A stretch of 64,000 nt of DNA from Streptomyces sp. V1I1 (GTDB taxonomy: Bacteria > Actinomycetota > Actinomycetes > Streptomycetales > Streptomycetaceae), in NCBI RefSeq assembly GCF_030817355.1, contig NZ_JAUSZH010000001.1:3342501-3406500 (forward strand), in the 5' to 3' direction. The notes below the pieces were generated by a model that made no database searches, was not told where the DNA came from, and saw nothing but the letters and a program-made list of their open reading frames with translations. Positions 20,284 through 27,508 of this stretch are shown here, in pieces. Position 1 is the first letter of the stretch. The number at the start of each line of letters is the position of its first letter. The translations under genes and the position numbers were made by a program.

Positions 20284-20319
20284 GTAAGGGGCACCCCGCA
20301 TTGAGGGGGTGCCCCTTAC
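20284..20319 (-). terminator. Terminator after the hydratase pair
   Basis: A perfect 14-bp stem (20284-20297 with 20306-20319) with an 8-nt loop follows the HadB-type gene on its strand and separates it from the TetR gene. Confidence 0.9.
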
Positions 20320-20335
20320 ATCGTCGCCGTATCGC

Positions 20336-20764
20336 TCAGGCGAGCCGCACGACGGCTCGGGACATCCCGAGAACCTTCTCCCCAGCGCTCGTCGCCGTCA
20401 GGTCGACCCGCACCAGGTTGTCGTCCAGCTTCACCGCGACCTTGCCGCTAACCTCGATCAGCGCGCCCTTCTCGTCGTTCGGCACGACGACGGGCTTGGT
20501 GAAGCGCACTCCGTACTCGACGACCGCACCCGGGTCGCCGACCCAGTCGGTCACCACGCGGACCGCCTCGGCCATGGTGAACATGCCGTGTGCGATCACG
20601 TCGGGAAGTCCGACCTCCGTGGCGAACTTCTCGTTCCAGTGGATCGGATTGAAGTCGCCCGAGGCGCCCGCGTACTGCACCAGCGCGGCCCGGCTGACGG
20701 GGAAGCTCTGCGTCGGCAGCTCGGTGCCGACCTCGACGTCCGCGTAAGAGATCTTCGCCGTCAT
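20336..20764 (-). CDS. MaoC-like hot-dog dehydratase, HadB type
   Basis: 142 residues from ATG 20764 (MTAKISYADVEVGTELP). The hydratase motif YAGASGDFNPIHWNEKFA carries the catalytic Asp and His of R-hydratases, followed by VIAHGMFTMAEAVRVV. It resembles mycobacterial HadB, the catalytic subunit of a (3R)-hydroxyacyl-ACP dehydratase. Its start overlaps the upstream gene's stop by one base (TGATG), so the two are probably translated together as a heterodimer. Confidence 0.88.
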   Translation of the reverse strand: MTAKISYADVEVGTELPTQSFPVSRAALVQYAGASGDFNPIHWNEKFATEVGLPDVIAHGMFTMAEAVRVVTDWVGDPGAVVEYGVRFTKPVVVPNDEKGALIEVSGKVAVKLDDNLVRVDLTATSAGEKVLGMSRAVVRLA

Positions 20765-21216
20765 CACGCCTCCTCGGCGGCGCGCGCCACCAGCTTGGTC
20801 CACGCGGTCACGACATGCTCGCCGGCCTCGTCGTGCACCTCGCCGCGGATGTCCACGACGTCGTTGCCCGCAAGGGACTTGATCGTCTCGATGGTCGAGG
20901 TGACCGTCAGCCGGTCCCCTGCCCGCACCGGCCGCGTGTACGCGAACTTCTGGTCGCGGTGCACCACGCGGTCGTAGTCCAGCCCCAACTGCGGATCCTG
21001 AATGACCTGTTCCGCCGCCTTGAAAGTGATCGCAAAGGCGAAAGTCGGCGGAGCGATCACATCGGAGTGGCCGAGCGCCTTGGCGGCTTCCGGGTCGGTA
21101 TACGCGGCATTGGCGTCACCCACCGCCTCGGCGAACTCACGGATCTTCTCCCGGCCGACCTCATAGGGCGAGGTGGGCGGATAGGTCCGCCCGACGAAGG
21201 ACTGGTCGAGCGCCAT
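20764..21216 (-). CDS. FAS1-type dehydratase domain protein, HadA type (UPF0336-like)
   Basis: 150 residues from ATG 21216 with GGAGGGAG upstream (MALDQSFVGRTYPPTSPYEV). It has the N-terminal hot-dog fold of HadA/UPF0336 proteins (VIAPPTFAFAITFKAAEQVI) but lacks the HadB-type D...H catalytic pair, so it is likely the substrate-binding partner of the next gene. In mycobacteria hadA-hadB also follow rpmG and precede tRNA-Trp/secE, so this context is ancestral. Confidence 0.88.
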   Translation of the reverse strand: MALDQSFVGRTYPPTSPYEVGREKIREFAEAVGDANAAYTDPEAAKALGHSDVIAPPTFAFAITFKAAEQVIQDPQLGLDYDRVVHRDQKFAYTRPVRAGDRLTVTSTIETIKSLAGNDVVDIRGEVHDEAGEHVVTAWTKLVARAAEEA

Positions 21217-21230
21217 GGACTGGCTCCCTC

Positions 21231-21265
21231 CTGATGGATTGACCACAAGCTGATGGATTGACCAC
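21231..21265. repeat. 16-bp direct repeat in the HadA-type leader
   Basis: CTGATGGATTGACCAC occurs at 21231-21246 and 21250-21265 with a 3-bp spacer. The proximal copy abuts the ribosome site of the gene starting at 21216. Either a local duplication or a binding site. Confidence 0.85.
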
Positions 21266-21275
21266 TACAAACGAC

Positions 21276-21306
21276 ACGAGGCCGCCCCCAGTGGGGACGG
21301 CCTCGT
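21276..21306 (-). terminator. Hairpin after rpmG
   Basis: CGAGGCCG (21277-21284) pairs with CGGCCTCG (21298-21305), extended by A-T, with further CCC/GGG pairing in the loop. It lies just after the rpmG stop and likely terminates or attenuates before the hydratase pair. Confidence 0.75.
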
Positions 21307-21319
21307 ATACGAGCCTGAT

Positions 21320-21484
21320 TCAGCGCGTTTCGCGGTGCGCCGTGTGCGAGTTGCAGCGCGGGCAGTGCTTCTTCATCTCAAGACGGTCCGGGTTGTTGCG
21401 CCGGTTCTTCTTGGTGATGTAGTTCCGCTCCTTGCACTCCACGCAGGCCAGCGTGATCTTCGGGCGGACGTCGGTGGCAGCCAC
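21320..21484 (-). CDS. rpmG: 50S ribosomal protein L33, zinc-binding (C+) type
   Basis: 54 residues from GTG 21484 with AAGGAG eight bases upstream: [20 protein letters not shown] to the C-terminus HTAHRETR. Both CxxC pairs (CVEC and CPRC) are present, so this is the zinc-binding paralogue; streptomycetes often carry a cysteine-free copy elsewhere under Zur control. It follows tRNA-Thr and tRNA-Met on the same strand. Confidence 0.97.
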
Positions 21485-21573
21485 GTGAGTGCTCCTTGGA
21501 CGGACGGATGGACGGATGAACGCATAAGAGAGTAGCCGACCGGAGGACCGACCCCACAATCGGCTACTGTGTG

Positions 21574-21646
21574 TAGCGGTGACCGGACTTGAACCGGTGA
21601 CACAGCGATTATGAGCCGCTTGCTCTACCGACTGAGCTACACCGCT
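21574..21646 (-). tRNA. tRNA-Met (anticodon CAT)
   Basis: 73 nt; acceptor AGCGGTG pairs perfectly with CACCGCT, discriminator A; anticodon loop CTCATAA. The paired first acceptor base indicates an elongator rather than an initiator tRNA. Confidence 0.95.
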
Positions 21647-21692
21647 GCGATATCGGATCCCCTCACCCGGAGGTGAGGATCTCCGACATCAG

Positions 21693-21765
21693 AGCCCCAA
21701 TACGGAATCGAACCGTAGACCTTCTCCTTACCATGGAGACGCTCTACCGACTGAGCTATTGGGGC
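21693..21765 (-). tRNA. tRNA-Thr (anticodon GGT)
   Basis: 73 nt; acceptor GCCCCAA pairs with TTGGGGC, anticodon stem TCTCC/GGAGA with loop ATGGTAA. A small 7-bp hairpin (21661-21678) lies between this tRNA and tRNA-Met and may guide processing. Confidence 0.96.
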
Positions 21766-21990
21766 GAGCGATGAAGACATTACACGGTCGGTCGCCGATC
21801 GCCCAAATCCGTTTCTCGTTCCCCTCATGGCCTCCACCTCGCCCGTCCCGTACGCCACTCGTGGCCACACCGGTACGACTATTGCGCTCCTCCTCGAAGC
21901 GCGCTCGGTGCGCCCCTAGGCTCGACCCACGCCGCGTGATCTTGCCCCCCGTCGCGCCGCCCGAGCCCCACCGCCCCACCCAGGAGCGCG

Positions 21991-23223
21991 ATGCCCGACA
22001 GCCAGCCGCAGCCACCCGACGGCGCCACCGCGGACACCACTGCGCTGCTGCTCTGCGGCGCCCGGCTCACGGACGGCCGCACCGTCGACGTACGGCTCAG
22101 CGGCGGCCGCATCGAGGCTGTCGGCACCGCGGGCAGCCTCACCCCGCGCTCCACCCGAGTGGATCTGAGCGGCTATCTGCTGCTCCCTGCCCCCGCCGAA
22201 CCGCACGCCCACGGCGACACCGCGCTCACCGCCGACTCCCCCGGGCCCGTCTCGTACGACACCGAGGACGTCCAGCGGCGCACCACCGAGGCCGCGCTGC
22301 TGCAGCTCGGCCATGGGGCGACTGCGCTGCGTTCGCACGTACGGATCGGGGATGTGCAGGGGCTCGGCCCGCTGGAGGCGGTCCTGCAGGCGCGGCGCTC
22401 GCTGCGCGGGCTCGCCGATCTGACGGCTGTGGCCGTGCCCCGGCTGCTGACGGGCGTCGCGGGGGCGGACGGTCTGGCGATGCTGCGGGACGCGGTGAAG
22501 ATGGGCGCGGGGGTGGTGGGCGGATGCCCGGACGCCGACCCGGATCCGACCGGGTACACGGAAGCGGTGCTGGAGGTCGCGGCCGAGCACGGCTGCCCGG
22601 TCGATCTGCACACGCACGGTGACGACCCTGCGCGGCTCGCACGGCTGGCGGCGATGGCGGGCGGGCTGCGGTCCGGGGTGGTGATCGGTCCGTGCGCGGG
22701 GCTCGCCCGGCTGCCGCGCGAGGTGGCCTCAAGGGCCGCGGACCAGCTCGCGGCGGCCGGCGTGACGGTGGTCTGCGTGCCGCAGGGCGGCTGCGGGGCG
22801 GTGGAACTCCGGGGCAACGCGCCGGTGCGTCTGCTGCGCGCGGCGGGGGTGCGGGTCGCGGCGGGCAGCGGGGCGCTGCGGGACGTATCGAATCCGGTGG
22901 GGCGCGGCGATCCGCTGGAAGCGGCGTACCTGCTGGCCTCGCAGGGCGGGATGCGGGCGAAGGACGCGTACGGGTCGGTGGCCGGGGCGGCGCGGGAGGC
23001 GATGGGGCTGCCCGAGGTGCGGGTGGAGGCCGGTTTCCCCGCGGAGCTGCTGGCGGTGCGTGGCGAGCGGATTTCGGCGGCGCTGTCGCTGGCGTACAGC
23101 AGGATCGTGATCCATCGCGGGCGGGTGGTGGCGCGGACGAGCGCGGTACGCGAGTACTGCGACTCGGCGGTCGCGGTGGCTCTGGAACTGCCGCGTCAGG
23201 GGCGCCCGGATCCGGGGCCTTGA
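21991..23223 (+). CDS. Amidohydrolase-fold protein, cytosine deaminase-like, probably inactive
   Basis: 410 residues with GGAGCG upstream of ATG 21991. The N-terminal beta-sandwich (GGRIEAVGTAGSL) and barrel of the amidohydrolase family are recognisable. The first HxH (EPHAHGD) and the VDLHTHGDD histidine remain. At the later ligand positions, the usual SHC is GPC (VVIGPCAGLARL) and the catalytic Asp of the usual GSDNIRD motif is Gly (GSGALRDVSNP). Loss of these ligands argues against normal deaminase activity. Strand composition and codon bias look like a real gene. Confidence 0.8.
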   Translation: MPDSQPQPPDGATADTTALLLCGARLTDGRTVDVRLSGGRIEAVGTAGSLTPRSTRVDLSGYLLLPAPAEPHAHGDTALTADSPGPVSYDTEDVQRRTTEAALLQLGHGATALRSHVRIGDVQGLGPLEAVLQARRSLRGLADLTAVAVPRLLTGVAGADGLAMLRDAVKMGAGVVGGCPDADPDPTGYTEAVLEVAAEHGCPVDLHTHGDDPARLARLAAMAGGLRSGVVIGPCAGLARLPREVASRAADQLAAAGVTVVCVPQGGCGAVELRGNAPVRLLRAAGVRVAAGSGALRDVSNPVGRGDPLEAAYLLASQGGMRAKDAYGSVAGAAREAMGLPEVRVEAGFPAELLAVRGERISAALSLAYSRIVIHRGRVVARTSAVREYCDSAVAVALELPRQGRPDPGP

Positions 23224-23335
23224 GCCTTGAGTCTTGATTCTTGCGCTTCGAGCCCGGCCTTTGAGCCGTGAGCCCGGGCTTGAGCCTTGAGGTCGGGCCT
23301 TTGAGCCTTGAGGCCGGGCTTGAGCAGGGAACGCG
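23221..23335. repeat. Degenerate TTGAG-rich repeat between amidohydrolase and NAD(P)H-binding gene
   Basis: About 115 bp made of imperfect copies of a TTGAGCCTTGAGGCCGGGC-like unit of roughly 19-20 bp, starting at the stop codon of the upstream gene. It probably arose by slippage and does not encode protein. Confidence 0.7.
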
Positions 23336-23380
23336 TCAGTCCCTGAGCGGGCTCCGCGCTTCGGACGTACCGTCGTAGTC

Positions 23381-24037
23381 ATGCGCATTGTCATCGCTGG
23401 AGGACACGGTCAGATCGCACTCCGTCTGGGGCGGCTGCTCGCGGCGGGCGGGCACGAGGTCGTAGGCATCATCCGCAAACCTGAACAGGCCGCCGACCTG
23501 TGCGAAGCCGGAGCCGAACCGGTCGTACTCGACCTGGAGTCGGCCTCGGTCGAGGAGATCGCCGCGGTGCTGCAGGGCGCCGGGGCGGCGGTTTTCGCGG
23601 CGGGCGCGGGCCCGGGCAGCGGCATCGCCCGCAAGGAGACAGTGGACCGCGGTGCCGCAGTGCTCTTCGCGGACGCGGCCGAACGGGCAGGCGTACGGCG
23701 GTACATCGTGGTGTCGTCGATGGGCGCCGACGCGAAGTACCCTGGCGACGGGGAGTTCGACGCCTATCTGCGGGCGAAGGGCGCCGCGGACGACGACGTA
23801 CGGTCCAGGTCGGGCCTCGACTGGACGATTCTGCGGCCGGGGACGCTGACGAACGACGCGGGCACAGGTCTCGTACAACTGAAGGCTTCGACGGGCCCCG
23901 GGATGGTGCCGCGCGACGATGTGGCGGCGGTGCTCGCTGAGTTGGTGGAGACGCCGGCCACGGCGGGGCTGACGCTGGAACTGATCAGCGGATCGGTGCC
24001 GGTGACCGTTGCGGTGAAGGACGTCGCCGGAAACTGA
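23381..24037 (+). CDS. NAD(P)-binding oxidoreductase, atypical SDR (YwnB-like)
   Basis: 218 residues, ATG 23381: MRIVIAGGHGQIALRLGRLL. The nucleotide motif is GGHGQIA; YIVVSSMGAD and DWTILRPGTL match the NAD(P)H-binding atypical SDR family (PF13460 type). The reaction is unknown. It stands as a single gene between a repeat tract and the GyrI-like gene on the same strand. Confidence 0.87.
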   Translation: MRIVIAGGHGQIALRLGRLLAAGGHEVVGIIRKPEQAADLCEAGAEPVVLDLESASVEEIAAVLQGAGAAVFAAGAGPGSGIARKETVDRGAAVLFADAAERAGVRRYIVVSSMGADAKYPGDGEFDAYLRAKGAADDDVRSRSGLDWTILRPGTLTNDAGTGLVQLKASTGPGMVPRDDVAAVLAELVETPATAGLTLELISGSVPVTVAVKDVAGN

Positions 24038-24109
24038 CCGGCTGACTCGCGGATTGGTCGCCGATGAATTTCCGCTCTCCGTATGGTCCTTGATGTCATG
24101 AGGGAACAC

Positions 24110-24607
24110 ATGCCTGAGATTCAGCCCGCGATCGTGGAACGCGGGGAGCAGCTGTACGCCTTCATCCGCGGGTCCGTTCGGATGGACGACTTCGCCCCGA
24201 TCGCGGACCGGTTGCCGGAACTGATCGGCTGGCTGACCGGCCGCGGGGCGGAGTTCGCCGGCGCGCCCTTCTTCCGCTTCAACAGCATCGACATGAACGC
24301 GGAGTCGGAGGTCGAGGCGGGCATGCCCGTCGTGTCCATGCCTGAGCCCGAAGGGGACATCGGGATCGCCGTGCTGCCCGCGGGTCGCTATGTGGCGGTC
24401 ACTCATGTCGGCCCTCCGGACCAGCTGTTCGGGGTGATCACGGCTGTTCGGGAGTGGGCCGAGCGGGAGGGGCTGGAGTGGGACATGACGGTGGTCGACG
24501 GCGTTGAGCGCTGGGCGTGCCGACTGGAGTCGTATCTGACCGACCCGCGGGTGGAACCGGACATGTCCAAGTGGGAGGTCGAGCTGGCTTTCCGGCTGGC
24601 TGACTGA
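24110..24607 (+). CDS. GyrI-like small-molecule-binding domain protein
   Basis: 165 residues from ATG 24110, chosen because GAGGGAA lies six to nine bases before it; ATGs at 24083 and 24098 are alternatives. The sequence (ALPAGRYVAVTHVGPPDQL-type segment, then YLTDPRVEPDMSKWEVELAFRL) fits stand-alone GyrI-like or AraC effector-binding (BacR/SOUL-like) proteins. These bind hydrophobic ligands; the role here is unknown. Confidence 0.85.
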   Translation: MPEIQPAIVERGEQLYAFIRGSVRMDDFAPIADRLPELIGWLTGRGAEFAGAPFFRFNSIDMNAESEVEAGMPVVSMPEPEGDIGIAVLPAGRYVAVTHVGPPDQLFGVITAVREWAEREGLEWDMTVVDGVERWACRLESYLTDPRVEPDMSKWEVELAFRLAD

Positions 24608-24947
24608 GACGGGCTGAGTGGGGGGCGTGGTGGAGGGGGATTCGGAAGCTTGCGCGGCGGCGGGAGTCGCGGCCGGAATTACGTGCGGGCGGGGCCGCCG
24701 CCCCCGCCAGTGCTCCAGCTGAACGCGGCGGGCTGCGGGGCGCGGGTCATCAACCGGCCGGCTGTTCGCGGGTCGGCCTTGGCATGTGCGCATAAGCGAC
24801 TGAGGGGGAAGCGAAGGAGCGAGTGGCCGGGAGCGGCGGCGGGAGCGCAGTGGCGGCCTCGCCGATGGCGCCGACAATCGGGGCCGGGCCCGCACGCAGA
24901 TGGCCCCTGACCCGCGTTTCCGCAGATCAGGGGCCATCTTCATCACG
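24608..24947. other. Intergenic region between GyrI-like gene and tRNA-Tyr
   Basis: 340 bp with no supported gene. Open frames are Pro/Gly/Arg-rich and lack start signals. The only clear structure is the 12-bp inverted repeat at 24899-24938. No integrase or attachment duplicate of the tRNA-Tyr 3' end was found. Confidence 0.5.
24899..24938 (-). terminator. Terminator after tRNA-Tyr
   Basis: GATGGCCCCTGA (24899-24910) is repeated inverted at 24927-24938 around a 16-nt loop, ten bases beyond the 3' end of tRNA-Tyr. Confidence 0.8.
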
Positions 24948-25029
24948 TGGCGGCGCCAGGATTCGAACCTGGGTAGGCTAAGCCGACGGATTTACAGTCC
25001 GTTCCCATTGGCCACTCGGGCACACCGCC
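24948..25029 (-). tRNA. tRNA-Tyr (anticodon GTA)
   Basis: 82 nt with the long variable arm of class II tRNAs; acceptor GGCGGTG pairs with CGCCGCC (one G-U); anticodon stem ACGGA/TCCGT, loop CTGTAAA. In S. coelicolor a tRNA-Tyr gene is the SLP1 integration site; here no element adjoins it. Confidence 0.96.
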
Positions 25030-25224
25030 ATGGGATGTCGCCGCGAGAGTGACCGCTGTGGGGCGGAGCTCCGTGGCAACGACGTAAACGATACCTGATG
25101 CCCAGGGGTGCTCTGCCACTGGATTGATCAGTCCTCGGGGCGGGTGCGGGTGGCTAGGCTTGCGGGAGCGGTCGGGGGACTTCCGGCCGCGTCTCCACGC
25201 ACCCGATACAAGGAGCCACAGGAC

Positions 25225-25713
25225 ATGGCCGACTCCAGTTTCGACATCGTCTCGAAGGTCGAGCGGCAGGAGGTCGACAACGCCCTCAACCAGGCCGCGA
25301 AGGAGATCTCTCAGCGCTACGACTTCAAGAACGTCGGGGCTTCGATCGCCTGGTCCGGCGAGAAGATCCTTATGCAGGCGAACTCCGAGGAGCGGGTCGC
25401 CGCCATCCTCGACGTCTTTCAGTCCAAGCTGGTCAAGCGCGGGATCTCGCTGAAGGCGCTGGACGCGGGCGAGCCGCAGCTGTCCGGCAAGGAGTACAAG
25501 ATCTTCGCCTCGATCGAGGAGGGCATCTCCCAGGAGAACGCCAAGAAGGTCGCGAAGATCATCCGCGACGAGGGCCCGAAGGGCGTCAAGGCGCAGGTCC
25601 AGGGCGAGGAGCTGCGGGTCAGCTCGAAGAGCCGGGACGATCTACAGGCCGTGCAGGCGCTGCTGAAGGGGCAGGACTTCGACTTCGCGCTGCAGTTCGT
25701 GAACTACCGCTGA
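25225..25713 (+). CDS. YajQ family nucleotide-binding protein
   Basis: 162 residues from ATG 25225 with AAGGAG upstream: [24 protein letters not shown]. It matches YajQ/UPF0234 over its full length, including [29 protein letters not shown] and the C-terminal [11 protein letters not shown]. Family members have been reported to bind cyclic di-GMP in some bacteria; its Streptomyces role is not shown by sequence. Confidence 0.95.
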   Translation: MADSSFDIVSKVERQEVDNALNQAAKEISQRYDFKNVGASIAWSGEKILMQANSEERVAAILDVFQSKLVKRGISLKALDAGEPQLSGKEYKIFASIEEGISQENAKKVAKIIRDEGPKGVKAQVQGEELRVSSKSRDDLQAVQALLKGQDFDFALQFVNYR

Positions 25714-25900
25714 TTCCGGCGGGCGCTCCGGGCGGACCGGGGGCGGGAGCGGCTGGGCCGCCCCGCCCCCGCCCCGTGTCAGCGGGCCGTCGATACGACG
25801 TCCGATATCCGCCAGCTTCGGCGGAGTGGGGGTCGCAGACTCGTAGGGGTACGGCGCAGGAAGTACGGCGCGGGACACGCTGCGAGGAAGGGAACGAGCC

Positions 25901-26404
25901 ATGACGGTCTACACGACCATCGACAGCCCGCTGGGCGAACTGCTGCTGGCCGGCGAGGAGTCCACCACCGCGAAGGGCGGCACCGCACTCGCCTCGCTGT
26001 CGCTGCCGGGCCAGAAGGGCGCGGCCGTCGTCCGGGACGGCTGGCGGCGCGACGCGGCGGCCTTCGAGGAGATCGGCAGTCAGCTGACCTCGTACTTCGG
26101 CGGCCGGCTGACGCACTTCGAGATCGAGTACGTCGGCGGCGGAACCGAGTTCCAGCGGCGGGTGTGGCGGGCGCTGGAGGAGATTCCTTACGGGGCGACG
26201 GCGACGTATGGAGAGATTGCCGAGCGGGTCGGCACATCGGCCGTGGGAGTACGGGCCGTGGGCACTGCGATCGGGCGCAATCCGCTGCTCGTCGTCCGGC
26301 CCTGCCACCGGGTGATCGGGTCGGACGGCACCCTTCGGGGGTACGCGGGCGGCCTGGAGCGCAAGGAGCGGCTCCTCGGGCTCGAGGGCGCGCTGGCGTC
26401 GTGA
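25901..26404 (+). CDS. ogt: Methylated-DNA--[protein]-cysteine S-methyltransferase
   Basis: A 167-residue suicide repair enzyme that transfers the methyl group of O6-methylguanine to its own cysteine. The active motif PCHRV occupies residues 134-138 (Cys135); the helix-turn-helix region GATATYGEIAERVGTSAVGVRAVGTAIGRNP precedes it. GTG of the next gene overlaps its stop (GTGA), so it is translationally coupled to an AlkB-type gene: a two-gene alkylation-repair operon. Confidence 0.95.
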   Translation: MTVYTTIDSPLGELLLAGEESTTAKGGTALASLSLPGQKGAAVVRDGWRRDAAAFEEIGSQLTSYFGGRLTHFEIEYVGGGTEFQRRVWRALEEIPYGATATYGEIAERVGTSAVGVRAVGTAIGRNPLLVVRPCHRVIGSDGTLRGYAGGLERKERLLGLEGALAS

Positions 26405-27130
26405 GCGGCGAGGCGCTGTACCCGAGAGAGCGGGCGGTGGTCGCCCCGGGAGCGGTGCATGTGCCCGGGTGGCTGCCGGTCGAGCGACAGCGGGAACTGG
26501 TCGAAGCCTGCCGCGGCTGGGCGCGCGGTCCCGTACCGATCCGCCACACCGTGCTGCCGGGCGGTGGCGTGATGTCCGTACAGACGGTGTGCGTGGGCTG
26601 GCACTGGCAGCCGTACCGGTACAGCCGCACCGCGGACGATGTGAACGGTGCCCGGGTCGCCGAATTCCCCGACTGGCTGGTGGAGTTGGGGCATGCGGCG
26701 CTGGCCGCGGCGTACGAGGTGGGCGGCACGGACGGGGCAGAGGGGATGGGTGCGGTCGGGGCCGGGGCCGGGGCCGGGGCCGGGGCCGGGGCCGATCAGG
26801 GGTACACCCCCGACACCGCGCTGATCAACTTCTACGACGGCGCGGCGCGGATGGGCATGCACCAGGACAAGGAGGAGCGGTCCGGTGCGCCGGTGGTGTC
26901 GCTGAGTATCGGCGATACCTGTGTCTTCCGGTTCGGGAACACCGAGACACGAGGGCGGCCGTACACCGATGTGGAGCTGGCTTCCGGGGACCTGTTCGTC
27001 TTCGGAGGCCCCTCGCGCTTCGCCTACCACGGGGGTGCCGAAGGTGTACCCGGGCACGGCCGACCCGGCGACGGGGATGAGCAGCGGGCGGCTGAACATC
27101 ACCCTGCGGGAGACCGGGCTGCCGGGCTGA
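26401..27130 (+). pseudogene. alkB: AlkB-like 2-oxoglutarate/Fe(II) dioxygenase, frameshifted near the 3' end
   Basis: The gene starts at GTG 26401, overlapping ogt, and reads through VMSVQTVCVGWHW, TALINFYDGAARMGMHQDKEE (HxD iron ligands) and SRFAYHG. At a GGGGG run (27031-27035) the frame is lost: the expected ending GVPKVYPGTADPATG...SGRLNITLRETG lies in the +1-shifted frame and stops at 27130. Removing one G restores a normal AlkB with its RxNxTxR arginines, which bind 2-oxoglutarate. In the unshifted frame translation runs to 27156 with an unrelated tail. It may be a sequencing error, a phase-variable tract or a true loss. Residues about 120-131 contain a Gly-Ala repeat from (GGGGCC)6. 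Confidence 0.8.
26758..26793 (+). repeat. (GGGGCC)6 hexanucleotide tract inside alkB
   Basis: Six perfect GGGGCC units encode Gly-Ala repeats in a loop region of the AlkB-like protein. The tract has runs of four G and can in principle form a G-quadruplex on the coding strand. Confidence 0.97.
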
Positions 27131-27152
27131 GCAGTCCCGCAGGGCTGGGCGG

Positions 27153-27422
27153 CTAGCGCGAACGCGAGTGGCCGAACAGGATCCGGTAGATGATCAGCAG
27201 CACGAGCGAGCCGCCGATGGCCGCTGCCCAGGTGGCCCCGTCATAGAACTCGTTGGTGATCGGCCGGTCCAGGTAGCGTGCCGATATCCAGCCGCCGATG
27301 AACGCGCCGGCGACGCCTATGAGCGTCGTGCCGATCAGGCCGCCCGGGTCGCGGCCCGGGAGCAGAATCTTGGCTATGGCTCCGGCGAGCAGCCCGAGGA
27401 TGATCCAGCTGATGATGCCCAT
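27153..27422 (-). CDS. GlsB/YeaQ/YmgE family membrane protein
   Basis: 89 residues from ATG 27422 (MGIISWIILGLLAGAIAKIL) with three predicted spans. The PGRDPGGLIGTTLIGVAGAFIGGWI segment is typical of the transglycosylase-associated (Tag) small membrane proteins, often stress-induced. The promoter region is shared with the divergent APC permease. Function is not established. Confidence 0.9.
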   Translation of the reverse strand: MGIISWIILGLLAGAIAKILLPGRDPGGLIGTTLIGVAGAFIGGWISARYLDRPITNEFYDGATWAAAIGGSLVLLIIYRILFGHSRSR

Positions 27423-27508
27423 GCCGTGAACCTGCCTTTCGTACGGTGTTGAACTGAAGGACGACGGTGGCACGGGGCGCGGTTGCGGAGATCAGTAGGG
27501 TGCGGCAC

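Noticed and set aside
24653..24910. 86-codon frame upstream of tRNA-Tyr
   Set aside because: Pro/Arg/Gly-rich, no ribosome site, ends in the terminator repeat.
26164..27156. 330-codon frame as the full AlkB protein
   Set aside because: Its first ~80 codons are the out-of-frame ogt sequence and its last ~40 are the post-frameshift tail.
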